Shown here piece after piece: positions 25,501 through 34,017 of a stretch of 64,000 nt of DNA. The notes under the pieces were generated by a model that did not search any database, was not told the origin of the DNA, and saw only the letters and a list, made by a program, of their open reading frames with translations. Source of the DNA: Bradyrhizobium sp. CCGUVB1N3 (GTDB taxonomy: Bacteria > Pseudomonadota > Alphaproteobacteria > Rhizobiales > Xanthobacteraceae); assembly GCF_024199925.1 (NCBI RefSeq), contig NZ_JANADR010000001.1, forward strand, positions 992,001 to 1,056,000, written 5' to 3'. Both the position numbers and the translations under genes were made by a program. The stretch's first letter is position 1. Each line of letters starts with the position of its first letter.

Positions 25501-26322
25501 CGTGGTGCCGCCGCTCTTGATGGCGCCCGCCGCGCGGTCGCCGATCTTGAGGAAGCTCATCAGGCCCGACGAGCGGCCGCCGCCGGAGAGCTTTTCGCCT
25601 TCGCCGCGCAGGCGCGAGAAGTTGGAGCCGGTGCCGGAGCCGTATTTGAACAGGCGCGCCTCGCGGACCCAGAGGTCCATGATGCCGCCTTCGTTGACGA
25701 GGTCGTCACCGACGCCCTGGATGAAGCAGGCGTGCGGCTGCGGATGCTCGTAGGCCGACTTGGACTTGGTCAGCTTGCCGGTGAAGGGGTCGACGTAATA
25801 GTGGCCCTGGCCGGGGCCGTCGATGCCATAGGCCCAGTGCAGGCCGGTGTTGAACCATTGCGGCGAGTTCGGCGCGACCATCTGCATGGCGAGCATGTAG
25901 CGGAGCTCGTCATAGAAGGCCTGGGCGTCCTCGTCGGAGGAGAAATACTTGCCCTTCCAGCCCCAATAGGTCCAGCAGCCGGCGAGGCGGTCGAACACCT
26001 GCTTGGCGCTGAGCTCGCTGACATAGCGCTCCTTCTCAGGCAGCGCGGCGAGGGCATCCGTGTCCGATACGGAACGCCACAGGAAGGAGGGAACGGATTC
26101 CTCCTCGACCCTCTTCAGGCGCGCGGCAACGCCGGCCTTGCGGAAATACTTCTGGGCCAGCACGTCGGAAGCGACCTGCGACCACTCGGTCGGCACTTCG
26201 ACGTTATCCAGCTTGAACACGACCGAGCCGTCGGGATTGCGGATCTCCGACGTGGTCAGCCGGAACTCGATCCCGGCATAGGGTGACTGTCCTACCGTGG
26301 TGTGGCGCCGCTCAATTCTCAT
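22564..26322 (-). CDS. nrdJ: Vitamin B12-dependent ribonucleotide reductase
   Basis: A 1252-residue class II ribonucleotide reductase that makes deoxyribonucleotides with adenosylcobalamin, independent of oxygen. Recognisable parts: the N-terminal [20 protein letters not shown], then [60 protein letters not shown] (active-site Cys and Asn region), [20 protein letters not shown], and a C-terminal Cys cluster ([23 protein letters not shown]), the redox or zinc tail. Length matches alphaproteobacterial NrdJ (about 1200-1260). The leader upstream is long (about 390 nt to a predicted promoter). No cobalamin riboswitch was found in it. Confidence 0.97.
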   Translation of the reverse strand: MRIERRHTTVGQSPYAGIEFRLTTSEIRNPDGSVVFKLDNVEVPTEWSQVASDVLAQKYFRKAGVAARLKRVEEESVPSFLWRSVSDTDALAALPEKERYVSELSAKQVFDRLAGCWTYWGWKGKYFSSDEDAQAFYDELRYMLAMQMVAPNSPQWFNTGLHWAYGIDGPGQGHYYVDPFTGKLTKSKSAYEHPQPHACFIQGVGDDLVNEGGIMDLWVREARLFKYGSGTGSNFSRLRGEGEKLSGGGRSSGLMSFLKIGDRAAGAIKSGGTTRRAAKMVVVDVDHPDIETYIDWKVKEEQKVAALVTGSKINQKHLKAVLKACVNCEGSGDDCFDPEKNPALRREIKLARKSLVPDNYIKRVIQFAKQGYKDIQFDTYDTDWDSEAYLTVSGQNSNNSVSLKDDFLRAVETDGDWSLIGRTNKKVTKTLRARDLWEKIGYAAWASADPGLHFNTTMNDWHTCKASGDIRASNPCSEYMFLDDTACNLASANLLTFYNTTTKHFDVEGYEHLCRLWTLVLEISVMMAQFPSRAIAELSYEFRTLGLGYANIGGLLMTMGLSYDSKEGRALCGALTAVMTGITYKTSAEMAAELGTFPGYKKNAAHMLRVIRNHRRAAHGQSSGYEALSVNPVPLDHASCPQQDLIAHAQAAWDAALELGEQHGYRNAQTTVIAPTGTIGLVMDCDTTGIEPDFALVKFKKLAGGGYFKIINRAVPAALRALGYREADIAEIEAYAVGHGSLSNAPGINASTLKAKGFTDEAIAKVEKALPTAFDIKFAFNKWTFGEDFIRDQLGIGAEAIAAPGFDLLQAVGFTRREIEAANVHICGAMTVEGAPHLKAEHYAVFDCANPCGKIGKRYLSVESHIRMMAASQPFISGAISKTINMPNDATVEDCKSAYMLSWKLALKANALYRDGSKLSQPLNSQLISDDEDEDDVVEQIYEKPMAARAAQVSEKIVEKLVERIIVMREREKMPDRRKGYTQKAVVGGHKVYLRTGEYDDGRLGEIFIDMHKEGAALRSFINNFAIAVSLGLQYGVPLDEYVDAFTFTRFEPAGPVQGNDSIKYATSILDYVFRELAVSYMSRFDLAHVDPTESNFDALGKGVEEGKEPDETHHATKLVSRGLTRSRTDNLVVMRGGSAAISSGNDSAPAGGSKVTALHGASARAGDTIEGAVALKQEASHDLSPTEKLEQLQWSKAGTAQTVVPTKAERRAEAKAKGYEGEMCSECGNFTLVRNGTCMKCDTCGSTTGCS

Positions 26323-27058
26323 AGTTTGCCCCGTCCTTTTCTGACCGGACCCGCCTTCGTTCAGGCGTCCCGGGTAGTTGTTCTCACGCGACTCCTCCCA
26401 GCCGTTTCGGCTTCAAGGCTTCGCAGTTCAGCCGGTGGATCCGGCCCTGTTTCTCCCGACGGGCGAAACACCGATCATCCGCCGGCATGTCCACCCGCAT
26501 CCGCCCCCAGGGGATGCGCGCGACATGCGTTCAACGCCACCACACTACGCTTGCTCCGGGCCTGTCTCGGCCCGTTGGAGCGCCCCCAAGAGTCGGCAAA
26601 TCAAGGGCAGACAAGCCCTTCACCCGCTGCCTCCTTCGGCTGGCGGAGTGGTCATTTGCGAAGACCCTTTGGGGAGTGACCGGCGGGACGCAAACACACT
26701 CGCGCCGAACGGACCGAAAGCTAGGACTCTCCGTTGCGCACGTCAAGAACTAGTGCGAGTTCCTGAATCAAATACTAAATATGGTGGAAAGACGGGGATA
26801 ACAGGGGGCCCAGCCGCGCCTGTTGTGGAGGCAAGTATCAGTGAGTCCTGAGAGATTCCCAACCGAAAAAATTTGCGTTTGGTGATGCCTGGCCGGCTTC
26901 GTCCCGCTGTTCACAGGGCGCGTTTATTTTTAGCCGGAGGCATTGCGTCAGCAGGACTCACGTAGTGCTACGGAAGGTACAGGCAGCCATGCCCGCTCAG
27001 GTGGTGGTCGAGCGCGCCAATTGGCGCCAAGGTGGGGCCGTTTCCGCCGGGTTACCAC
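26323..27058. other. Long intergenic region: nrdJ leader and divergent promoters
   Basis: 736 bases between divergent nrdJ and the EamA gene. The nrdJ side (26323-26711) is GC-rich and would be transcribed as a long leader; reading frames in it have no ribosome site or family. The middle (26755-26800) is AT-richer. No B12 box or tRNA was found. Bases 26860-27030 show nothing specific. Confidence 0.5.
26718..26746 (-). promoter_or_regulatory. Predicted nrdJ promoter
   Basis: On the minus strand TTGACG (26746-26741), a 17-bp spacer and TAGCTT (26723-26718). It would give a leader near 390 nt. An AT-rich, imperfect palindrome-like stretch at 26767-26786 (AATACTAAATATGGTG) lies upstream and is vaguely like an NrdR box. 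Confidence 0.4.
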
Positions 27059-27955
27059 ATGCATGATTCGACACGACGGGGGATGCGGACGCGCATCGCC
27101 CCGGCCGGCCTGATGTTCCTCGCCATCACCTCGGTGGGCTGGGGCTTCAACTGGCCGGTGACCAAGTTCCTGCTCTCCGAATTGCCGCCGCTGACGCTTC
27201 GCGGCGTCACCGGCGTGCTCGGCGCGCTCCTGCTCGCAGCCCTCGCCGTGATCCGCCGCGACAGCCTGAGGATCGCCCCCGGCATATGGCCGCGGCTTCT
27301 GGTCGCGGCGCTCCTCAACGTTACCGGCTGGATGGTGCTGATGGGGCTGGCGCTGCTCTGGCTGCCGGCGAGCGAGGCGGCGCTGATCGCCTACACGATG
27401 CCGGTCTGGGCCTCGCTCTTTGCCTGGCCGGTGTTAGGGGAGCGGCCGACGCTCCTGCGCACCATCGCACTGGTGATGGCCTTTGCCGGCCTCGCCTCGA
27501 TCATGGGCGGCAACGGCGTCTCTGCGAGCGTGGAGAAGCTGCCGGGCATCATCATGGCGCTCGGCGGCTCGATCGGCTTTGCGGTCGGCACGGTGGTCTC
27601 CAAGAAGTATCCGATCCATCTGCCGCCGATCACGGCGGCGGCCTGGCAGATCGGTCTCGGCTGCCTGCCGATCGCGATCGTGGGCCTTGCGCTCGAGACG
27701 ACGCATCTGTCGCAGGTGACACCGGTCGGCTGGGGCTTGCTGGTCTATTCGGTCATCGGCCAGTTCTGCATCGCCTATGTCAGCTGGTTCGCCGCGCTGT
27801 CGCGCCTGCCGGCCTCGGTCGCCGCGATCGGCACCATGGCCGTGCCCGTGATCGGCGTCGTGACCTCCGCGATCGCCCTGCGCGAGCCACTCGGAGTGGG
27901 GCAGATCGCCGCCCTGGTCTTCACCCTCGCCGGTGTCGTGCTGGCGACGCGTTGA
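27059..27955 (+). CDS. EamA/DMT family transporter
   Basis: A membrane protein of about 298 residues with ten predicted helices in two EamA repeats: MFLAITSVGWGFNWPVTKFL opens the first and GGSIGFAVGTVVSKKYPIHL the second; each repeat ends near a short loop with LGERP or LREPL, the usual EamA signature. Substrates of this family (amino acids, nucleosides, drugs) cannot be told from sequence. The start is unsure: GTG 27032, ATG 27059 and ATG 27083 are all in frame and none has a good ribosome site. It ends just before the RAYT/REP remnant. Confidence 0.88.
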   Translation: MHDSTRRGMRTRIAPAGLMFLAITSVGWGFNWPVTKFLLSELPPLTLRGVTGVLGALLLAALAVIRRDSLRIAPGIWPRLLVAALLNVTGWMVLMGLALLWLPASEAALIAYTMPVWASLFAWPVLGERPTLLRTIALVMAFAGLASIMGGNGVSASVEKLPGIIMALGGSIGFAVGTVVSKKYPIHLPPITAAAWQIGLGCLPIAIVGLALETTHLSQVTPVGWGLLVYSVIGQFCIAYVSWFAALSRLPASVAAIGTMAVPVIGVVTSAIALREPLGVGQIAALVFTLAGVVLATR

Positions 27956-27970
27956 GGCGGCGCGATATTT

Positions 27971-28612
27971 GTAGGATGGGTAGAGCGAAGCGAAACCCAT
28001 CAAATTCTTCCTTCAGGACCATTCGCCGAACAGGAGGCCATCCTCGTCCTTCGAGTTGTTGCCTGCCCAATCCACCGGATAGATTCCAAGCCTGACGAAG
28101 CTATGGAACGAGGAAGGTCCCCAGTCCGACACCCGTCCGACCAATCCATGTTTGACCGGATTGATGTGGATGTAGTCGACGTGCCTGGCAAAATCTGCCT
28201 CGGTTCGGATGGTGTGCTCCCAACAGCGACGTTGCCACACGCCGCGCTCGCTCTTGGCGGCGCGGCTCGCCGAAACCCTCTCCACGCGCGCGAGGTTGCG
28301 AGAAAAAGTCGACTTGATCAGTCGCCACCGCGTCGCGAAATTCGCGTCACCCTCGGGCATCGTCCAGACCGTATGAAGGTGGTCGGGCAGCACAACGACG
28401 GCATCGATCGTAAATGGTGTCGCTGGCGCGTCTCACGGAATGCCGTGCGCAACAACTCGATATGGGTCGTCAACAACGAGAGCCGCCGATCCGCCAGATT
28501 GACGGTGAAGAAGAAGCTCCCGCCGGGAATAAAGTTGCGGCGATACGAGGTCATTCCCGGAGGATAGCACAACTTTTGGGCGATGGGTTTCGCTTCGCTC
28601 TACCCATCCTAC
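27971..28612 (-). mobile_element. REP-bounded RAYT unit (degenerate)
   Basis: A 642-bp unit whose two ends are perfect 31-bp inverted copies of one REP: 27971-28001 starts GTAGGATGGGTAGAGCG and 28582-28612 ends CGCTCTACCCATCCTAC. Each REP is itself a hairpin (GATGGGT with ACCCATC) headed by GTAG. The unit encloses one frameshifted REP-associated tyrosine transposase. A 12-bp direct repeat, GCTGGCGACGCG, lies just outside on both sides (27940-27951 and 28620-28631). Confidence 0.85.
28013..28554 (-). pseudogene. REP-associated tyrosine transposase (RAYT), frameshifted
   Basis: A Y1/HUH-type transposase of the RAYT (TnpA-REP) family split by one frameshift. The first frame reads MTSYRRNFIPGGSFFFTVNL and LLRTAFRETRQRH; the second continues VVVLPDHLHTVWTMPEG, with the HUH metal motif HLH, then HVDYIHINPVKHGLV, which holds the catalytic Tyr in the usual YIHxNPVKHGLV block, and ends near WAGNNSKDEDG. 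The break is near 28411-28419: loss of one C from a CACCCATTT-type sequence would explain it, since restoring it joins QRH to PFTIDAVVVLPDHLH. The protein can no longer be made in one piece. Confidence 0.88.
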
Positions 28613-28631
28613 GATTCTAGCTGGCGACGCG

Positions 28632-30878
28632 CTAAGTCTTCTTACCCAGCGCAAGGCGGATCATCTCGGCGAGCTGGTTGCGGCGGTAGGGCTTGGTCAG
28701 CAGCAGCACGCCTTCGTCGAGCTTGCCCTGGTGGACGATGGCGTTGTCGGTGTAGCCGGAGGTGTAGAGCACCTTGACGCCCGGCCGGCGTTTTTCGACT
28801 TCCAGCGCAAGCACACGTCCGCTCATGCCGCCGGGGATGACGACGTCGGTGAAGAGGAGATCGAACGGCTCGCCGCGGTCGACGAGCGCCAGCGCCGTGC
28901 GGCTGTCGGCGGCGGAGATGGTCTTGTAGCCGAGGCTTTGCAGCTGCGCGGTGACGAAATTGCGCACGAGATTGTCGTCCTCCACGATCAGGATGGTCTC
29001 AACACCGCCGGTCGCCGGAACAGCCGCGCTGGGCGCCGTCTCGCTCGCGCCTTCGCCCGGCGGCAGATAAAGCTTGATGGTCGTGCCGTGGCCGGCCTCG
29101 CTGTAGATCTTGATGTGGCCGCCAGACTGCTTGACGAAGCCGTAGACCATGGAGAGCCCAAGCCCCGAACCCTTGCCGACCTCCTTGGTGGTGAAGAACG
29201 GCTCAAACGCCTTTTCCTGCACGTCTAGCGGCATGCCGCTGCCGGTGTCGCTGACCGCGAGCATCACATAGGCGCCGGGCGCGACGTCGGGGTTCGCCTG
29301 CGCGTAGGCCTCGTCCAGCGTCACCCGACGCGTCTCGAGCAACAGCTTTCCGCCATCGGGCATGGCGTCGCGGGCGTTGATCGCCATGTTGAGCACGGCG
29401 TTGGTCAGCCGCGACGGATCGATATGCGAGGTCATCGGCCCCTGTTCGAGCACGGTCTCGATCTGGATCTGCTCGCCGAGGGCGGGACGCAGGAGCTTTG
29501 CGCTTTCTGATATCGCCGCGTTGACGTCGACGTCGCGCGGCTCCAGCGGCTGCTTGCGGGCAAAGGCGAGCAGGTGCTGGATCAGCTCGGCGCAGCGCTG
29601 CGCGGCATCGTCGATCAGCCGCGCCACGCGCTGCAGCTCGGGTTGCTCCTTGAGGCTGCCGACCAGCGTCTCGGTATTGCCCGAGATCACCGTCAGCATG
29701 TTGTTGAAGTCGTGCGCGACGCCGCCGGTCAATTTTCCGATGGCGTCCAACTTCTGCGACTGGTGCAGCTGCCGCTCGGTCTCGCGCGAGATGGTCGCAT
29801 CGTGATAGACCAGCACCGCGCCGGAGATCACGCCTTGCGCACTGCGCATCGGCCGCCCGCTGATGACGAGATGGCGGACGAGATTGCCGCTGTGCGGGTG
29901 GACGATCATCTCCATCTCTTCGAACTCGTCGCCGCGCAACACGCGCGCGGACGGCAGCTCCTCAGGCGGCAGCGGCGTCACGCCGTCGCCGTGGAACACG
30001 TCCGACATCGCGCGCAGGCTCGTCAGGTTCATCCCGGCGCGATGCAGCAGGATGCGCTCTGCGGCGGGATTGGACAGAAGGACGTTGCAGTCCTTGTCGA
30101 TGACGAGCACGGCTTCGGCCATGCTGTGGAAGGTGCTTTGCAGCACGTTCACCGAGATGCGGAGCTCGTCATGCGCGGTGACGAGGTGCTCGGTTCGCTC
30201 GGCGACAGCCGCCTCCAGCGCCTCGTTGGCAGCCCTGGTCTCATGCAGCGTGCTTTGCAGGGCGACACTGCTGCGCCGGGTCTCGCGCAACAGCAGCGCG
30301 ACCAGCAGCAGGATCAGCACCGCGCCGGCGACGTCGATGCCGAGGAGGACGATGCCGGTGCGGCGCGACTCCACCGCGCGGGCGGCAAGCTGCCGCTCTT
30401 CCTCCGCGGTCAGCCGGTCGAGATTTGCCGTCACCGCCTCCATCAAGCCGCGGCCTTCCGCCTTGCTCTGGAGCGCGGAGATGCCGTCCCCGTCGTTCGC
30501 GGCGCGCAGCCGCATCGCTTCGGCCGCAAAATCGAGCCGGCGCAGAATCAACGGTTCGGTGCCCTCCAGCAGCGCGACCTGATCGGGATTGTCGCGGAGC
30601 GCGCGCTTGAGATCCGCGAGCGCAGGCGCGATGGCCCCGCGCGTCGCCAGGAACTCGTCGTTGAAGGCCGGGTTGCGATAGAGCTCATAGCCGCGCGCCG
30701 CGCTTTCGGCGCGACGGACGAGCAGGCGCAGGTTCGAGATCTTCTTCAGCGTCCCGACGGTGTGATCGGCCCATGACGTGTCAAACCGCGACTTGACGTC
30801 GAGTCCGATCGAGGCGGCAGTGATGATCAGGAGGATCGCAAGTCCGGCACCGAGAATGACGCGCTGCGAAGCAATCAA
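28632..30878 (-). CDS. Hybrid sensor histidine kinase with CHASE3-like, PAS and receiver domains
   Basis: About 748 residues. Two membrane helices (near residues 6-26 and 175-198) enclose a CHASE3-like periplasmic helical domain; then a coiled region, a PAS domain (about 245-365, LQSTFHSMAEAVLVIDKDCN), HisKA with the phospho-His in GGVAHDFNNML (H389), HATPase_c (NMAINARDAM N-box, SDTGSGM, GKGSGLGLSMV) and a C-terminal receiver with Asp near 678 (LFTDVVIPGG). Start choice: a TTG overlaps the stop of the upstream response regulator by 4 bases (TTGA), and the membrane helix follows at once; an ATG at 30920 would overlap by 46 bases. Signal unknown. Confidence 0.92.
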   Translation of the reverse strand: MIASQRVILGAGLAILLIITAASIGLDVKSRFDTSWADHTVGTLKKISNLRLLVRRAESAARGYELYRNPAFNDEFLATRGAIAPALADLKRALRDNPDQVALLEGTEPLILRRLDFAAEAMRLRAANDGDGISALQSKAEGRGLMEAVTANLDRLTAEEERQLAARAVESRRTGIVLLGIDVAGAVLILLLVALLLRETRRSSVALQSTLHETRAANEALEAAVAERTEHLVTAHDELRISVNVLQSTFHSMAEAVLVIDKDCNVLLSNPAAERILLHRAGMNLTSLRAMSDVFHGDGVTPLPPEELPSARVLRGDEFEEMEMIVHPHSGNLVRHLVISGRPMRSAQGVISGAVLVYHDATISRETERQLHQSQKLDAIGKLTGGVAHDFNNMLTVISGNTETLVGSLKEQPELQRVARLIDDAAQRCAELIQHLLAFARKQPLEPRDVDVNAAISESAKLLRPALGEQIQIETVLEQGPMTSHIDPSRLTNAVLNMAINARDAMPDGGKLLLETRRVTLDEAYAQANPDVAPGAYVMLAVSDTGSGMPLDVQEKAFEPFFTTKEVGKGSGLGLSMVYGFVKQSGGHIKIYSEAGHGTTIKLYLPPGEGASETAPSAAVPATGGVETILIVEDDNLVRNFVTAQLQSLGYKTISAADSRTALALVDRGEPFDLLFTDVVIPGGMSGRVLALEVEKRRPGVKVLYTSGYTDNAIVHQGKLDEGVLLLTKPYRRNQLAEMIRLALGKKT

Positions 30879-31285
30879 GGGGATTTGTTGTCCTTCACCG
30901 GCGCCACCTCGTCGAGGCATTCCTTGATTGCAGTCAGCAGCGTGTCGGGCGTGAACGGCTTGCGCAGGCAGCGCGTCGCGCCGAGCTCGAGCGCCATGCG
31001 GAGAAAATCGGGCGAGGGCGATGCGGACGAGGCAAAGGCGTAGCCGGACATCGCGATCAGCGGGATCGTCGGAGCACGCTCATGGAAGATGCGGATCGAC
31101 TCGAAGCCGCGCATATGGGGCATGAAGATATCGACCAGCATCGCGTCGAAGCGCTGCTGCTCCAGCGCAGCCAGCCCGGTCTCGCCGCCGTCAGTCAACG
31201 TGACGTCGAAGCCCTGGCGTTGGAGGAGGACCTCGATGGTCGCGCCGACCATCGGATCGTCATCAACCACGAGAATACGCGGCAT
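30875..31285 (-). CDS. Single-domain response regulator
   Basis: A 136-residue CheY-like receiver without output domain. Acid pocket D8-D9, phosphorylation site D52 (MLVDIFMPHMRG), switch Ser/Thr in IPLIAMSGYAF and Lys in CLRKPFTPDTLL. It is directly upstream of, and translationally coupled to, the hybrid kinase (TTGA overlap), so the two form one phosphorelay, perhaps with this protein as phosphate shuttle or sink. The start ATG gives MPRILVVDDDPMV, the usual receiver start. Confidence 0.93.
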   Translation of the reverse strand: MPRILVVDDDPMVGATIEVLLQRQGFDVTLTDGGETGLAALEQQRFDAMLVDIFMPHMRGFESIRIFHERAPTIPLIAMSGYAFASSASPSPDFLRMALELGATRCLRKPFTPDTLLTAIKECLDEVAPVKDNKSP

Positions 31286-31446
31286 GACTCTGCCTAACCA
31301 ATCGAAGTCCCCATAGTCCTTGCTGATATAGGCGAATCGTGGATCGGGTCAAATTTGGATTGGATCAGGACAGATATGCACGGTGGGGTGAATAAAACGC
31401 GTGATGTATGGCGTTCGTGTGAAAGCCCGCGCGGCGCGCAACGCCG

Positions 31447-31476
31447 AAAAGGCACCGCGTGAAAGCGGCGCCTTTT
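31447..31476 (-). terminator. Terminator downstream of BA14K gene
   Basis: AAAAGGCACCGC (31447-31458) and GCGGCGCCTTTT (31465-31476) pair over 12 bp with one mismatch/G-U and a 6-base loop. It ends in T on both strands, so it may work both ways. Confidence 0.75.
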
Positions 31477-31508
31477 CGATCAAATTGGAGCAATGCAACT
31501 AACCGGCT

Positions 31509-32108
31509 CTAGGGGCAGGGATGTCGCAGACCGTCATAGCCGAGATAGGTGCCTGACGCGGGGTCGTAGGACCTGTAGCGCTGGGCACAATAGGCTGCGG
31601 AATCGCCGCCGGTGTCGGGCACGACGGCAACGGCCGGACCTTGGTCATAGTAGTCATCGTTGTAGTAGTAGTCGTCGTTGTAGTAGGGGCCGCCGTAGGC
31701 GTATGAGCCGAAAGCGCCAATCGCCGCACCCGCAGCCACGCCCGGCCAGAAGCCGCCACCGCGATGGCGCCAGCCGCCACCATGCCAGTTGCCGCCGTTC
31801 CAGTTGCCGGACGGCGTGCCGGCTGCCACACGGCCGGCTCCGCTGAAGGCCGGCGCAGAGACGCCGGGACGAACCGCGCCGGAGGCTGCGAAATTCCCCC
31901 CGCCACCGCGGATCGCGGCACCGCCGCCAAATCCGCCACCACCCATTCTGGCTCCGCCACCGCCACCGCCGCCTCCAATGGCGGCGTGTCCGCCACCCCC
32001 ACCTCCGACGGCCTGAGCGCGGGATTGGGCAAAGCTGGCGGCCGGTGTCACCAGCGGGAGAACCAGTGCCAGCGCCGCCGTGGCGGTCAAAACTCTGAGA
32101 TTGTTCAT
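31509..32108 (-). CDS. BA14K family exported protein
   Basis: A 199-residue protein. Signal peptide at residues 1-27 (LALVLPLVTPAASFAQ); then a very Gly-rich stretch (repeats of GGGGG, GGGGFGGGAAIRGGGG), a short Trp/Asn/Gly part, a membrane-like segment (WPGVAAGAAIGAFGSYAYGG), Tyr/Asp repeats (YYNDDYYYNDDYY) and the C-terminal BA14K motif CAQRYRSYDPASGTYLGYDG. BA14K was described as a Brucella immunoreactive protein with lectin-like properties. AAAGGAG lies 8 bases before the ATG. A terminator follows; it stands alone. Confidence 0.9.
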   Translation of the reverse strand: MNNLRVLTATAALALVLPLVTPAASFAQSRAQAVGGGGGGHAAIGGGGGGGGARMGGGGFGGGAAIRGGGGNFAASGAVRPGVSAPAFSGAGRVAAGTPSGNWNGGNWHGGGWRHRGGGFWPGVAAGAAIGAFGSYAYGGPYYNDDYYYNDDYYDQGPAVAVVPDTGGDSAAYCAQRYRSYDPASGTYLGYDGLRHPCP

Positions 32109-32341
32109 TTTCGGCTCCTTTTCCCGAAATCAAACTGCTCAAGCAGGCAGTGGTTCCGAGGCGCCCGCGAGGTTTGCGTGGGAAGCGCAGGATTCCAGCC
32201 CACGTCTGTACCCGGCATGAACGGATCGCGTCCGCTTTGCGACGGATCAGCGCATCTCCGGATGTCCCGTCCGCAGTTCGGCAACTGGACAAGTCCGCTT
32301 CCGGATGGCATCAGGACCCCACGAAGCAGGGCCCTTGCCGC

Positions 32342-32749
32342 ATGAAACAATTCTTCCTCAAGCTCTTCACCTGGTGGAACGGCCAGACCTTTGGCACCCA
32401 GCTCTGGACCCGGCGGTTCGGCGAACTGGTCGGCGAGGACGAGCAGGGCAACCGCTACTACCGCACGCGCGGCGGGGTGATCGATCCGACACTCGGTTTC
32501 GAGCGGCGCTGGGTGATCTATAACGGCTATGCCGAAGCGAGCCGGGTACCGCCGGACTGGCATGGCTGGCTGCATCACGTGGTCGACGTGCCGCCGACCG
32601 AGCTCAACTACAAGCCGCGCGAGTGGGAAAAGCCGCATCAGCCGAACCTGACCGGCACGCCCAAGGCCTATCGGCCCTCCGGCTCGACGCTTGCGAGCGG
32701 CAAGCGCCCGAAGGCGACCGGCGACTATCAGCCCTGGACACCTGGTTAG
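32342..32749 (+). CDS. NADH:ubiquinone oxidoreductase subunit NDUFA12-like
   Basis: A 135-residue homologue of the mitochondrial complex I accessory subunit NDUFA12 (B17.2), found in alphaproteobacteria as a supernumerary complex I subunit on the cytoplasmic side. Typical blocks: FGTQLWTRRFGELVGEDEQG, RGGVIDPTLGFERRWVIYNG, YAEASRVPPDWHGWLHHVVD and KPREWEKPHQPNLTGTPKAY. No membrane segment. The ribosome site is weak (GCAGGG). No nuo genes are nearby, as is usual for this gene. A hairpin (GCTGGATGC 32776-32784 with GCATCCAGC 32789-32797) follows. Confidence 0.93.
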   Translation: MKQFFLKLFTWWNGQTFGTQLWTRRFGELVGEDEQGNRYYRTRGGVIDPTLGFERRWVIYNGYAEASRVPPDWHGWLHHVVDVPPTELNYKPREWEKPHQPNLTGTPKAYRPSGSTLASGKRPKATGDYQPWTPG

Positions 32750-32799
32750 ACCGGGAAATTCCGCAGATCATTGGCGCTGGATGCATTCGCATCCAGCTA

Positions 32800-33073
32800 T
32801 CGCCGCTGTGAACAACGGGAACAGCGGGGACGCTGCATGCGCGGCCGTTGCGCTTCCGCGAGCGATGCGGCTTAATGAACCCATCTTACGGAGATGGGAG
32901 ACCATCGCGTACGGTTCGGGTCACAGTTCGCGACTGTCCCGAAATGCAGCGGCTGCCGAACAGGACTCGATCGGGAGATAGGCCCCCGATCTGGAAGCTC
33001 CGAAATCGCCCGTTGGAATGTGCAGCTGTCGTAAGACAGGAAAGGCCGCCCGGGAAACCTGGCGGCCTTTTTC
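32800..33073 (+). ncRNA. Candidate structured non-coding RNA with terminator
   Basis: There is no convincing gene between 32750 and 33225. This part holds a run of hairpins: CCCATCT/AGATGGG near 32880-32898; TTCGGG plus ACAGT (32915-32927) with ACTGT plus CCCGAA (32933-32943); GATCGGG/CCCGATC near 32970-32995. It closes with AAAGGCCGCC (33041-33050) and GGCGGCCTTT (33061-33070) followed by TTCTG, a strong plus-strand terminator with no gene in front of it. No known RNA family is recognised, and the 5' end is a guess. Confidence 0.4.
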
Positions 33074-33225
33074 TGTTGTCGGTCTCGTGCCCCGGACGCA
33101 GTGCAGCGCGCCAGGGTTGCACTGCTGAGCGGGGGCCCAATCTCCTGCTCAGTCGCCCGATGGGTCCCGGCTCTGCGGCGCAGCGTTGCACGCTGCACCG
33201 CGTCCGGGACACGATAGGTGCGTCC

Positions 33226-33912
33226 TCACATCACCCTTGCCGCCGCGCGCCTCGCGGCCTCGAGCCGGCGCGCCTGCGAGGGCGCGGTGCGTTCCTTCAT
33301 CAGCGCGAGCACCTCGGCAGGCGCGGTCTCCGGCGAGCCCGCGTTGAACGGCGGCGCCGGATTGTATTCGAGACGGAGCTGGATCGCTTCGGCCATGGTG
33401 CGGTCGACCAGGATCGAGACCAGCGTCAGCGCAAAATCGATTCCGGCGGTGACGCCGCCGCCTGTGATGCGGTTGCGGTCGATGCAGACGCGCGTCCGTG
33501 TCGGCGTCGCACCGAACAGCGCCAGCACCTCCATCGCGCTCCAATGGGTGGCGGCGCGGTAGCCTTTCAACAGGCCGGCTGCCCCCAGCACCAGCGATCC
33601 CGTGCACACCGAGGTGACGTACTTGGCGCCGTCGGCCTGCTTGCGCAGAAAGTCCAGCACCTCCTCGTCATTGACGAGCGCATCGGTGCCGAAGCCGCCG
33701 GGCACGCAGATCACGTCGAGCTGCGGGCATTCGGCGAAGGTCGTGGTCGGCGTCAGCGTCAGCACGGAATCGCTCGGGACGGGCTCGATCCGCTTCCAGA
33801 TCAGGTGCACCTCGGCGCCGGGCACGGACGAAAACACCTGCACGGGACCGGTGAGGTCGAGCTGGGTGACGCGCGGAAAAACCAGACATCCGATTCTGAG
33901 CGGTGACGACAT
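33226..33912 (-). CDS. DJ-1/PfpI family protein (isonitrile hydratase-like)
   Basis: A 228-residue DJ-1/PfpI superfamily protein. The nucleophile elbow is SVCTGSLVLGAAGLL (Cys103), with VICVPGGFGTDALV before it and RAATHWSAMEVL after it, the layout of isonitrile hydratase InhA and of the N-terminal half of GlxA regulators. The start at 33912 has GGAGG 6 bases upstream and begins MSSPLRIGCLVFPRVTQLDL. It is divergent from a GlxA-type regulator with a 105-bp gap, so that regulator probably controls it. True substrate unknown. Confidence 0.85.
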   Translation of the reverse strand: MSSPLRIGCLVFPRVTQLDLTGPVQVFSSVPGAEVHLIWKRIEPVPSDSVLTLTPTTTFAECPQLDVICVPGGFGTDALVNDEEVLDFLRKQADGAKYVTSVCTGSLVLGAAGLLKGYRAATHWSAMEVLALFGATPTRTRVCIDRNRITGGGVTAGIDFALTLVSILVDRTMAEAIQLRLEYNPAPPFNAGSPETAPAEVLALMKERTAPSQARRLEAARRAAARVM

Positions 33913-34017
33913 GAGAGCCTCCAGACAATCAGCTTGACGGGCGGACGATGCCATGATGCTCTTCTGTCAGAAATGGCGTAATTCCCTCTTTTTCGGACAT
34001 TGCGCGGGGTTTGGCCC

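Noticed and set aside
22777..26286. A very long plus-strand open frame (over 1100 codons) opposite nrdJ
   Set aside because: It is the antisense shadow of nrdJ in high-GC codon use; it has no ribosome site, family or sensible composition. The same holds for long frames opposite uvrA (36815-38263, 38297-39343), gyrA (43180-44373, 44494-45738), kup and mobA.
26323..27058. Cobalamin riboswitch in front of nrdJ
   Set aside because: Looked for on the minus strand because NrdJ uses B12. No B12-box-like sequence or matching stem arrangement was found.
28318..28572. The two RAYT frames as separate small genes
   Set aside because: They are two halves of one transposase joined by restoring a single base; the second half has no start codon at its true N-terminus.
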